A stretch of 14,154 nt of DNA from Glaciimonas sp. (lineage in GTDB: Bacteria > Pseudomonadota > Gammaproteobacteria > Burkholderiales > Burkholderiaceae). The notes beneath the pieces were generated by a model. That model made no database searches and was not told the DNA's origin. It saw nothing but the letters and a program-made list of their open reading frames with translations. Both the position numbers and the translations under genes were made by a program. Position 1 is the stretch's first letter. Each line of letters opens with the position of its first letter. Location: the NCBI GenBank assembly GCA_014377145.1, contig JACMQE010000297.1, positions 1 to 14,154 of the forward strand, read 5' to 3'. Shown here piece after piece: positions 1 through 6,670 of the stretch.

Positions 1-13
1 ACTTCTTCTAAAT

Positions 14-25
14 TGTTAAAGAACA
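14..25 (-). promoter_or_regulatory. boxA antitermination element of an rRNA leader
   Basis: Read on the minus strand this is TGTTCTTTAACA, one base away from the bacterial rrn boxA consensus TGCTCTTTAACA, and it continues as AATTTAG, as in many proteobacterial rrn leaders and spacers. boxA RNA binds NusB/NusE to make rRNA transcription resistant to Rho. It lies about 75 nt downstream of a strong minus-strand promoter with no tRNA gene between, so I read it as the leader boxA of an rRNA operon whose 16S gene lies left of position 1, not as the 16S-23S spacer boxA. The 16S gene itself is outside the window. Confidence 0.72.
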
Positions 26-36
26 AATAGCCAATG

Positions 37-51
37 ATCTTAAAAAGATCA
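37..51 (-). promoter_or_regulatory. boxB-like hairpin upstream of boxA
   Basis: GATCTT-TTT-AAGATC forms a 6-bp stem with a 3-nt loop, 11 nt upstream of boxA on the minus strand. A small hairpin (boxB) in front of boxA is the usual order in rrn leaders. The arrangement supports the leader interpretation, although such a short AT-rich stem alone would be weak evidence. Confidence 0.5.
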
Positions 52-104
52 AACCTAAATCGCATCCCACAACATCTCGTCGCGCGTCGTTTTTAACAGA
101 AAAA

Positions 105-133
105 ACTATACCAACACACCTCCCCACTTGCAA
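105..133 (-). promoter_or_regulatory. rRNA operon promoter (P1-like), reading leftward
   Basis: On the minus strand TTGCAA (128-133) and TATAGT (105-110) are separated by exactly 17 bp, each differing from the sigma70 consensus by one or two bases. Immediately upstream of the -35 (plus 134-175) is a long A/T tract with runs of T and A, like the UP elements of rrn P1 promoters. It overlaps the 3' end of bioC. The predicted start is near position 98, and the transcript would carry the hairpin and boxA described above. No other candidate gene is in place to use it within the window. Confidence 0.65.
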
Positions 134-155
134 GAAGTTTATGAAAGAAATTCAA

Positions 156-1127
156 TTATCTTTTTTTATTTAAATCCCATTGCACTATCGACTCTTCGCT
201 GACAGTTGTTCTCGAGGCCGGGCGGAAGGCATGTCCATAGATAATTTCAAATGTCAGGGACAGTTTTCCATCAGACCTTCTCGTCATTTCGAAGGCAGCA
301 ATCAAACGCTGCCATGCTGCTCGGCTCATTAAAGAACGACTGCGGGTCACCAAGGGGTTACCACCGCAGGCCTTCGCATCGGCAAGTAATTTATAAATGG
401 TGTCATAAGTGACAGTAATCGTTTCCATATCCATGACCGGGGTAGAAAAACCGACATTGATGAGCATGTCGCCAAAATCATGCATATCAACAAACGATAA
501 TATATGCGACGCATCATCCACTAAGGTAAATGCACCACGCAATTCCTTCAACGTATCCGGGCCAAAGCAAGAAAACATCAACAATCCATCAACCCGCAGT
601 ACACGCCGCCACTCAGCAAAAACACGATCCGGCTGGGGGTGCCAGTGTAATGCCAAATTCGACCAGACCAAATCAACGGCATCTCGCGCCAACGGTAACG
701 CAGCGAAGTCCCCGCAGAGCAGATCAGAGCCAAGACCCATATTCTTCATTGGTAACCACTTCTTCAATAAACGATTCACCAATGTTTGGGCTGCCTCTTG
801 CTGGACTTGTGCTGAAGACAACATTCCAAACGATGCATCCAGCCCCAATATGCGAGCATCGGCAAAGCGCTTCTGTAATGTATATATATCTGGCCCATCG
901 CCACAGCCTGCATCCAGCACACGTTGCGGGACCATCTTAACTAGTGCTAAACGCTCATGCATCCGTGTTGAAATCTCGCGCCGTAAAAACTCCGACTCCC
1001 GAACCCTGTCAGGCTGTGCAAATAATTCGCGTACCCGGCGTAAGTCTATTGGCGCACTCGACTGGGTATTAGTGGCGACTTCAGACGTCTTTATATTAGA
1101 GGAGGAAGAAAGAGATAAGATTGGCAT
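156..1127 (-). CDS. bioC: malonyl-ACP O-methyltransferase BioC
   Basis: BioC is a SAM-dependent methyltransferase that esterifies malonyl-ACP so that it can be elongated to pimeloyl-ACP, the first committed step of biotin synthesis in the cytoplasm. The SAM-binding motif I VLDAGCGDG is at residues 70-78, the acidic residue after strand 2 is in GLDAS (95-99), and motif IV is around D152-W155. The BioC-typical block FGPDTLKELR is at 188-197. The frame is fully open for 323 residues, close to other betaproteobacterial BioC proteins. I use the ATG at 1127; a TTG at 1136 in the same frame is possible. Neither has a clear Shine-Dalgarno, and family similarity begins only near residue 25, so the start is uncertain. 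It is divergent from comF, and no other biotin gene is in the window. Confidence 0.88.
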   Translation of the reverse strand: MPILSLSSSSNIKTSEVATNTQSSAPIDLRRVRELFAQPDRVRESEFLRREISTRMHERLALVKMVPQRVLDAGCGDGPDIYTLQKRFADARILGLDASFGMLSSAQVQQEAAQTLVNRLLKKWLPMKNMGLGSDLLCGDFAALPLARDAVDLVWSNLALHWHPQPDRVFAEWRRVLRVDGLLMFSCFGPDTLKELRGAFTLVDDASHILSFVDMHDFGDMLINVGFSTPVMDMETITVTYDTIYKLLADAKACGGNPLVTRSRSLMSRAAWQRLIAAFEMTRRSDGKLSLTFEIIYGHAFRPASRTTVSEESIVQWDLNKKR

Positions 1128-1196
1128 TAAAATCAAATAGTTAAATGAAATGCGATAATTCCTTAGTTTACACTCTTACTAAATTATGCGGCGCGC

Positions 1197-1210
1197 ACCT
1201 GGTGCCAGGT
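1197..1210. promoter_or_regulatory. palindrome between divergent bioC and comF
   Basis: ACCTGG-TG-CCAGGT is a perfect 6-bp inverted repeat with a 2-bp spacer in the 157-bp gap between the divergent starts of bioC and the comF remnant. Its position and dyad symmetry would suit a transcription factor operator. I do not recognise the sequence as a known biotin-regulator site, and a 6-bp dyad can arise by chance. Confidence 0.25.
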
Positions 1211-1284
1211 ACCGTAGCAAGCATGTACTCTTGTCTTGTTTACAAAACAATGTATAGCAACTATTTACGAACCCTATCTTATTG

Positions 1285-2052
1285 ATGCTCGCTCACTTCC
1301 TCACCTTGTCACTACAAATACCCAACGTTCTGCTGGCAGCATTCCCGTCTTGCTGTGCGCTATGCGCTATGCGATAATATCGGTTGACAAGCAATTTGTA
1401 ATGGATGGGATCAAGATTATTTTTCACATAAACGAACACGCTGCAAGTAGCACGCGAATCCCTTATCAGCTTTTGAAAATAAGGCAGCCTGTCATAGACA
1501 GGGACTGCCTAAAAAAGCCGTGCTTTTGATGTCTCGATATTGACGGTCGACTATGCCGCGCCAATCGATCAACTAGTGCTAGCGTTAAAGTTTAGCAGTC
1601 AACTGGCAATGGCACCGATATTTGCGCGAAAGCTCCACAATGCAGTGCAACGACAACCAACTATCACCAATAATTTTCCACATATATTAAGCGCAGTCCC
1701 GCTCGGATCTCGGCGGCTAGCAGAACGCGGCTTTAATCAGGCACTGGAAATTGCCAAACCGTTCTCGCGTATGCTAAACGTTCCGCTACAACACGCCCTG
1801 ACAAAACGTCAGCATGATACCCTACAGCAGGCAAAGCTGTCTCCTCAAGAACGCCGCAAGAATTTGCGGAATGCGTTTATGGTCCCACCCCAAGCGAGTG
1901 CATGCATTCGCGGACGCCATATCGGCATCTTTGATGATGCCATGACCACCGGAGAAACAATGAACGAACTCGCACGTACACTGAAGCTCTTCATTGCCGC
2001 ACGCGTCACCAATTTCGCCTTTGTGCCAACACGGGCACGCAGTTGCACTTGA
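1285..2052 (+). pseudogene. comF: ComF family phosphoribosyltransferase, frameshifted and 3'-fused to trmL remnant
   Basis: ComF is a cytosolic PRTase-fold protein needed for natural transformation. An ATG at 1285 opens a frame with the N-terminal zinc-finger start (FPSCCALC) that hits a stop after about 31 codons. Around 1397-1470 another frame shows the rest of the zinc region, with a Cys changed to Trp (CNGW) and an amber codon in place of Gln before HANPL. The frame shifts again at an extra T near 1528. From about 1540 the rest is open: DYAAPIDQLVLALKF, PLGSRRLAERGFNQ, and the PRPP-binding loop [10 protein letters not shown] near 1930. The last codons (after VTNF, about 2020) come from trmL read out of frame, because a deletion has removed the true end. 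Not functional as a full protein. A truncated product starting at 1540 would lack the zinc finger. Confidence 0.85.
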
Positions 2053-2435
2053 TGGAACCTCTTGGTTTCCCGCTTGACGACGCCAAGATGCGGCGGGCCG
2101 GACTCGATTACCATGATTACGCCACCATGAAAGTCCACTCCAATTGGCCTATATTACTTCTATAGAAAATAAAGAGGTTTATGACGCAACACGGATGTTC
2201 GCCATGACCACACATGGCAGCGCACCTTTCGCCAGTATCCCATTTCAGCCAGGCGACATATTTGTTTTCGGATCGGAGACACGAGGGCTCAATCCCGTCT
2301 TGCGAATCATTTCTGGTCACACAACGCATCCGCCTACCGATGCGCCCCGATAATCGCAGTTTGAATCTATCCAACAATGTTGCCATCGTGGTCTATGAAG
2401 ACTGGCGCCAAAATGGTTTTAGTGGAGGAGCCTGA
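2022..2435 (+). pseudogene. trmL: tRNA (cytidine/uridine-2'-O-)-methyltransferase TrmL, broken
   Basis: TrmL is a SPOUT-class enzyme that 2'-O-methylates nucleotide 34 of certain leucine tRNAs. The remnant starts abruptly inside the protein with [16 protein letters not shown], lacking the first 20-odd codons, including the conserved start VLVEPEIPPNTGN. It continues to VHSNWP and stops at 2163. The SAM-knot region GDIFVFGSETRGL lies in a second frame (about 2186-2300). The C-terminal block IRLPMRPDNRSLNLS and VVYEDWRQNGFSGG lies in a third frame, ending at 2435. It therefore has a 5' deletion plus at least two frameshifts. All three motif blocks are in the right order, so the identification is firm. 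It sits directly behind comF, and the deletion has removed the gap between them. Confidence 0.87.
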
Positions 2436-2463
2436 TTTCCATGACATTAAAGTGATTGTATTA

Positions 2464-2488
2464 TTGACATCCACGCAATTGCTATAAT
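2464..2488 (+). promoter_or_regulatory. extended -10 promoter candidate
   Basis: A perfect TATAAT (2483-2488) is preceded by TGC, giving the extended -10 form TGnTATAAT. A perfect TTGACA lies at 2464-2469, but the spacer is only 13 bp, so the two hexamers are unlikely to be used together and the extended -10 would have to carry the activity. It lies just after the trmL remnant and in front of the copper-gene remnants, so it would have served the DUF2946/PCu(A)C transcript. Confidence 0.4.
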
Positions 2489-2518
2489 TAACGCTTCAAT
2501 TTAATATCTCAGTCTACC

Positions 2519-2812
2519 ATGTCTGCTGCTGTAGGTCACACAATGGCAATTTGCGGCAGATATGGGATTGGAACTCAGGCTAAGACTAATCAGGCGAAAA
2601 AGCACACCCTATCGCATCAAACACTCGGCTCTGCATCCCCTCATTTTGCGGGGCAATACATTATATTGGTCTGCCATCCGCCCAAACAGGACTAGAAGCG
2701 CGCCCTGAAAAAATCTTCTGTATGCTGCCGATGAGTAATATTCTGTACGCCCGATTCAGAATGATTAACTTTCGTGCACGTATACCACCATGTTTTAAAA
2801 CGCAGCTTTAGT
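2519..2812 (+). pseudogene. probable DUF2946 family remnant
   Basis: No long frame is open here. An ORF from ATG 2519 (58 codons to 2695) contains AICGRYGIGTQ, similar to the ICSxxG region of DUF2946 proteins. A second frame from about 2640 reads PSFCGAIHYIGLPSAQTG, resembling their HCPFC...GLPP block. It continues to NILYARFRMINFRARIPP before a stop near 2810, resembling the usual C-terminal LFxW...RAPP. DUF2946 genes commonly stand in front of PCu(A)C copper-chaperone genes, as this remnant does. The match is by eye over short motifs, and the N-terminal signal-peptide part was not found. Confidence 0.4.
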
Positions 2813-2918
2813 CAAGTATTGAAGCCTCAACGTGCAGGGATACTGACATTGCAACATAAAAATATTTCGGTCATCTTGGCGTCGCGCTACGTTTTCCACA
2901 TTCGATCAAAGGAATATC

Positions 2919-3391
2919 ATGTTCTCACGCATTACCATTTCTCTCCTTGCACTGACATTTAGCATCTCCGCGTACGCGCACGACTACAAAGTCGGTGCAT
3001 TAAAAATTGCTCACCCTTATGCGCGTGCAACACTTCTCGGCCAGCCTAGCGGAGGCGCTTATTTAAGCATGGAAAATATGGAAAAGAGGCTGAAAAATTG
3101 CTTAGCGCTGTCTCGCCCGTAGCGAAATCGGTAGAAATCCATGATATGAAGATGGATGGCAATATTATGAAAATGCGCGAAGTAACAGAAATTGAATTAC
3201 ATCCAATGAGTACCGTCACAATGGCACCCGGCGGCGTCTACTACATCATGCTGATGTGATTAACCAAACCTCTCAAAGTGGGCGACAAACTCTCCATGAC
3301 GCTGACCCTTCAAAAGGTCGGAAAAGTTATGGTTTCTGTCAGCGTCGATGATTTGACAGCCAAGCAACCGAACCCGACGCATCAACACTAA
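2919..3391 (+). pseudogene. PCu(A)C family periplasmic copper chaperone, broken
   Basis: PCu(A)C proteins carry Cu(I) in the periplasm and help load cytochrome oxidase. A good Shine-Dalgarno (AAAGGA) precedes the ATG. The first 22 residues are a signal peptide ending at AYA-HD. The frame continues through HPYARATLLGQPSGGAYLS, then breaks near 3080. A second frame holds AVSPVAKSVEIHDMKMDGN and MREVTEIELHPMSTV up to MLM, then a TGA at 3257 where Gly is usual (MLMGL). After it come LTKPLKVGDKLSMTL and a His-ending tail, stopping at 3391. The usual H-x-M metal site near GG-YH-IMLM reads GGVYYIMLM, so a likely copper ligand has also been lost. Clearly non-functional. Confidence 0.85.
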
Positions 3392-3492
3392 CAACAATCG
3401 ATGGAAAAACAACACACTGGTCGATCTTCCTATTTTTCATCTGATGCTACCCACTGATCTACAAAAAAACCATGACAGAATAAAACGGACAG

Positions 3493-3972
3493 TCAAGATT
3501 GTTGACGAACCTTAGACAATAATTTGCTTGTAGAACGATCATGCTCAAAAGCGATCGCCACGACTTTACCCCCGTAGGCTAGCACAGCCTGCCCTTCTGG
3601 AATTACGTCGATCTGGTAATCACCACCTTTGGCATAGACGCTGGGCCGCCCTTCCTGCACTATTTCCAGCGCTGTGTCTTCTTCAAATTCCACTACAAGA
3701 CTGACCGCTTCCAGTGCAGCCAACACTGCCATACGATCCGCGCAATTATTGATCGGCCTATCTTCACCCTTACCCAAACGCTTGATCGAGGCATCAGTAT
3801 TTACTGCCACCACCAGCGATGCCCCCTCCTCTCGAGCTCGCGCCAAATAAGTGACATGACCGCGATGCAAAATATCAAAAACACCATTAGTTAGTACCAC
3901 CGGCTGCGGTAATGCGGCCATCCGAACGCTTAACTCAGCGCGAGTAGAGATTTTTTTCTCAAATTCGACCAT
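3493..3972 (-). CDS. rfaE2: D-glycero-beta-D-manno-heptose 1-phosphate adenylyltransferase
   Basis: This enzyme transfers AMP to D-glycero-beta-D-manno-heptose 1-phosphate, making ADP-heptose for the inner core of lipopolysaccharide. It is the stand-alone form of the C-terminal half of HldE. The nucleotidyltransferase HxGH motif is HRGH at residues 36-39 in the block TNGVFDILHRGH. The family blocks VNTDASIKRLGKG, RPINNCADR, YAKGGDY and the C-terminal FEHDRSTSKLLSKV are all present. The frame is open for 159 residues, normal for the family. I chose ATG 3972 (MVEFEKK) because homologous sequence begins there. ATG 3981 and TTG 4005 are in frame upstream, and no start has a strong ribosome binding site. 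Its survival suggests that a heptose-containing LPS core is still made. Confidence 0.88.
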   Translation of the reverse strand: MVEFEKKISTRAELSVRMAALPQPVVLTNGVFDILHRGHVTYLARAREEGASLVVAVNTDASIKRLGKGEDRPINNCADRMAVLAALEAVSLVVEFEEDTALEIVQEGRPSVYAKGGDYQIDVIPEGQAVLAYGGKVVAIAFEHDRSTSKLLSKVRQQS

Positions 3973-4123
3973 AGCACACATGAGTAAATAATAAAAAACC
4001 CGCAATACATCGGACTCTGAATAGCTTACATCGGTAGTCTCTGCAACCAGTAGAAATCACCGGTATCACTAATAATTGCCAATAATCGAATAACTGCATA
4101 ATCTAACAATATTCATAACCTGC

Positions 4124-4990
4124 TTATACTGTCACCACCGGCGTGATGACAGCCTGTTCAGCTAAACGTGTAACAACTTCCTTGCGATACCTATTCAACT
4201 CCTGCACGGTCACAAAGCTACGATCGAATAGCAACGACATATTGTGCAGAATGCGATCGACCACTTTCTTTTCCCACACACCGTCAAACTTAATTTGGTC
4301 ATCAAGCCAATGCTCCAGCCAATCAGGGTCTGGCAAACGACTTTGAACCGTATCGTTCGGAAACAAGGCCTTGTTAACGTGAAGGTTGGTCGGGTGCAGT
4401 GGTTTTTCGGTACGGCGGGCAGATGCCATTAACACGCCAATTTTAGCGAATGCCGCAGAAGCACTATCACCAACTTCCATTAAGGCCTTTTTCATATAAC
4501 GCAAATAAGCGCCACCATGGCGGGCCTCATCTTGGCTAATGATTTTATAAATGTGTTTGATGACTGGCTCAGTATGCCAATCGGACGCGCAGCGATACCA
4601 ATGATTAAGACGAATTTCGCCACAAAAATGCATTGTCAGGGTTTCAAGGGGTGGTGCTGGGTCGAATTCAAAGCGAACATTGTCCAGCTCTTCTGTAGTC
4701 GGTACCAATTCTGGCCTAAAACGGCGCAGATACTCTATCAATACCAAAGAATGCTTTTGCTCTTCAAAAAACCATACCGACATAAACGCGCAGAAATCAC
4801 TATTGCCATGATTATCGCGCAAAAACATCTCTGTTGCAGGCAATGCTGACCATTCTGTAATCGCATTCATGCGAATCGTCTGCGCTTGCTCGTCGGAAAG
4901 TTGGGAAGCGTCGAACTTGTCCCATGGAATATCAGTTTCCATATTCCATCGGACTTGTTCCAGCGATTTAAACAATTCTGGATACAGCAT
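4124..4990 (-). CDS. ferritin-like diiron protein, acyl-ACP desaturase-like
   Basis: A 288-residue helical protein with a complete diiron ligand set in the spacing of soluble acyl-ACP desaturases: E46 in the first helix (EWSALPATE), E77xxH80 (FFEEQKH), E125 (HFCGEIRLN) and E155xxH158 (SQDEARH). The family uses O2 at a carboxylate-bridged diiron centre. Whether this member desaturates or hydroxylates a fatty acyl chain, or acts on another substrate, cannot be read from the sequence. There is no signal peptide or membrane segment, so it should be cytoplasmic. The ATG at 4990 has AAGG six bases upstream. It lies 151 bp in front of rfaE2 on the same strand. The frame is fully intact and all six ligands are kept, in contrast to its neighbours. 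Confidence 0.8.
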   Translation of the reverse strand: MLYPELFKSLEQVRWNMETDIPWDKFDASQLSDEQAQTIRMNAITEWSALPATEMFLRDNHGNSDFCAFMSVWFFEEQKHSLVLIEYLRRFRPELVPTTEELDNVRFEFDPAPPLETLTMHFCGEIRLNHWYRCASDWHTEPVIKHIYKIISQDEARHGGAYLRYMKKALMEVGDSASAAFAKIGVLMASARRTEKPLHPTNLHVNKALFPNDTVQSRLPDPDWLEHWLDDQIKFDGVWEKKVVDRILHNMSLLFDRSFVTVQELNRYRKEVVTRLAEQAVITPVVTV

Positions 4991-5142
4991 ACATACCTTA
5001 CAAGTTGAGTTAAGTCCCTGATTTTACCAAGAATTGCCTTGGCAACCTATTTATAAGCTTTGGCCTATCAATTTCAATAAGACACTTTTAAAAATATCAC
5101 CTGCCGCTGCCGACCGTCATTCAATAAATCCCAATTTTTACA

Positions 5143-5243
5143 TAGGACTTACACAGAATTGTCCTAGCAAGGCAGGCCGACGAATACATTAATCTAGATG
5201 GCTAGGAAAGTACGGCGCTGCTGGAGCGATTTTGCGTAATCTG
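5143..5243 (+). repeat. interspersed MITE-like repeat, copy 1
   Basis: The first 42 bases (TAGGACTTAC... to ...GCCGACGAA) match 10929-10970 at 37 of 42 positions. Weaker similarity continues to TAGGAAA. The right end GATTTTGCGTAAT (5228-5240) is an imperfect reverse complement of the left end ACTTACACAGAATT, so the unit of about 100 bp has terminal inverted repeats. No transposase is encoded. It occupies the 443-bp gap between the ferritin-like gene and the FAD oxidoreductase remnant. I see nothing else in that gap except a short CCAAG/CTTGG dyad near 5029. Confidence 0.6.
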
Positions 5244-5433
5244 AACAGTTATTTAGGCCTTTGTACGCAAAGCAGAAAGTTTCAGATTCGCTGCTAAAAA
5301 ATATTGTTAAATTTATCATTATTTAATTTGAATCCAATTGCACCGTCAGCACGTATTAGTTTCAGCTACACTATTGCTGGTGCAGCTACGATGTCTATAT
5401 AAAAAAACATGCAATTCCAAGATTAGAAAGCAG

Positions 5434-5788
5434 ATGAAAATCGCGATTATCGGTTCCGGCATCTCCGGACTATCTAGCGCAGGCTGACCATCAAGTGTCG
5501 CTTTACGAAGCCAGTGATTATTTTGGCGGTCATACCAATACCGTGGACGGTACATTGCAGGGCCATACCTAGGGCGTAGATACGGGTTTTCTTGTCTTCA
5601 ACCATCGCACTTATCCGAATCTCATCAAGCTATTCGCTGAATTGCAAGTAGAAACCGCCACAACTGACATGTCTTTTTCGGTAAAAGTGCCAATCAATGA
5701 TCGCTTCCGAAAGCGCACGCTGGAATGGTCTGGAACCAACTTGGACAGCATATTTACTCAGCGCCGTAATTTACTCAGCATGCGTTAG
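5434..5788 (+). pseudogene. FAD-dependent oxidoreductase, 5' fragment
   Basis: The start MKIAIIGSGISGLSS is a dinucleotide-binding GxGxxG motif. A small deletion then shifts the frame, joining LSSA directly to ADHQVSLYEASDYFGGHTN, the acidic end of the FAD Rossmann fold. An amber codon interrupts GHT-stop-GVDTGFLVFNHRTYPN (near 5568). The sequence continues through LFAELQVET, DMSFSVKV, LEWSGTNLD and TQRRNLL, then ends at a stop near 5788. Full-length family members have over 400 residues, so only the N-terminal third remains. In related bacteria this gene heads an operon with DUF1365, cyclopropane-fatty-acid-synthase-like and MFS genes. Here those are gone and the next recognisable sequence is the end of the MFS gene. 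Confidence 0.83.
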
Positions 5789-6044
5789 CCACATTCATCT
5801 CACAATGTGGTCATAGCCACCAAAAAGAAGGTGCGTATTTCGGTGTTTGGAACTGGGCGACCAAAATCAATCTGGCACTGGCAGCAGGCATTCTCTACCT
5901 TTATTGGAGCACCTTGGCTACCATCCTCATCTAGTGAACCACGAAGGCACTCACACATTGGCGATTGGCTACGCAGTATTACCATAGACATTAAAACTAA
6001 TCACAGCAGCCATTTTGTGGAAAGCGTCTTTGCGGAATATTTAA
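5789..6044 (+). pseudogene. MFS transporter, C-terminal fragment
   Basis: One frame reads GHSHQKEGAYFGVWNWATK followed by INLALAAGI, a conserved cytoplasmic loop and helix of a sugar/cation-symporter-like MFS subgroup. It then runs into stops near 5933. A second frame reads LAIGYAVLP, an amber codon (Cys or Gln in relatives), and LKLITAAILWKASLRNI to a stop at 6044, matching the last transmembrane helix and C-terminus. Everything N-terminal (about three quarters of a normal MFS protein) is missing, removed by the deletion that also took the 3' part of the FAD oxidoreductase. Identification rests on the distinctive GVWNWATK block. Confidence 0.65.
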
Positions 6045-6114
6045 GTTACATCTAAATAATATCGAATTAAGCCCTCAGTAAATAAAAAGTATCCAACTAT
6101 TTCTGGAGTCCTGC

Positions 6115-6645
6115 ATGAAATCTTTTCTGAAAATTGTATTGGTAAGCCTCGCTATCTTGATGAGCGGGTGTAGCACCAAGTCTAAGCTCGAGGGTTATGC
6201 GGATTAGAAGCCGACAATAAGTTTGCCACAGTATTTTAATGGCACGCTAGATACATGGGCATGTTTCAAGAACGCTCCGACAAGGTTGTGGGGCGCTCCA
6301 CCGTGGTAATTCAATGCAAATGGGACCGCGACATCGGTACACTCGATGAAGACTTTACCTAATCGGATGGCAACAAACAGCGTCGCCTCTGGACATTAAA
6401 AAAGTCGCGCCAAACAAATTTATCGGCACCGCGCCCGATATCATTGGCGAGGCAATAGGCATTACCGACGACACACTGCGCTGAAAATATGCGCTGGCGG
6501 CTGCCGGTATGGCCGTATTATTAATGTCAGTTTCGATGATTTAATGGTGCTAATGGATCAGCACGTGATTCTCAATCATGCCGTGATGAGTAAATTCGGC
6601 ATAAAACTAGGTGATATCAGTTTGTCGTTTAACAAACGCCCTTGA
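6115..6645 (+). pseudogene. DUF3833 family lipoprotein, broken
   Basis: GGAG lies about 7 bases before the ATG. The start MKSFLKIVLVSLAILMSGCS is a lipoprotein-type signal ending in a Gly-Cys, and the frame stops at codon 31 (TAG in place of a Glu or Gln before KPTISLPQYFNG). A second frame holds MFQERSDKVVGRSTVV, CKWDRDIGTLDEDFT, an ochre codon, then SDGNKQRRLWTLKKV. Further on are DIIGEAIGITDDTLR, an opal codon, and finally VSFDDLMVLMDQHVILN and MSKFGIKLGDISLSFNK to the stop at 6645. The whole gene is present in order, with several nonsense codons and frameshifts. The function of DUF3833 is not known to me. It lies in the same orientation as the FAD/MFS/SDR remnants, as one former operon. 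Confidence 0.8.
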
Positions 6646-6670
6646 CGCTGAAAGAGGACTAGTTAATTTT

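Noticed and set aside
409..1140. Long plus-strand open frame opposite bioC
   Set aside because: It is antisense to a clear BioC with all motifs, has biased composition and no recognisable domain; it is a shadow frame.
1236..1529. 97-codon plus-strand ORF as a separate gene
   Set aside because: It runs over the comF zinc-finger region in a mixed frame; only its last residues (DCLKKPCF) are real comF sequence after a frameshift.
4143..4849. Several plus-strand ORFs of 60-110 codons
   Set aside because: All are antisense to the intact ferritin-like gene and show no family features.
5346..5555. 69-codon minus-strand ORF
   Set aside because: It is antisense to the start of the FAD oxidoreductase remnant, whose GxGxxG motif fixes the true strand.
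1285..6645. Stop-codon reassignment (TAG or TGA read as sense)
   Set aside because: Broken genes contain all three stops together with frameshifts and deletions, while the intact genes have no internal stops at all; decay explains this better.
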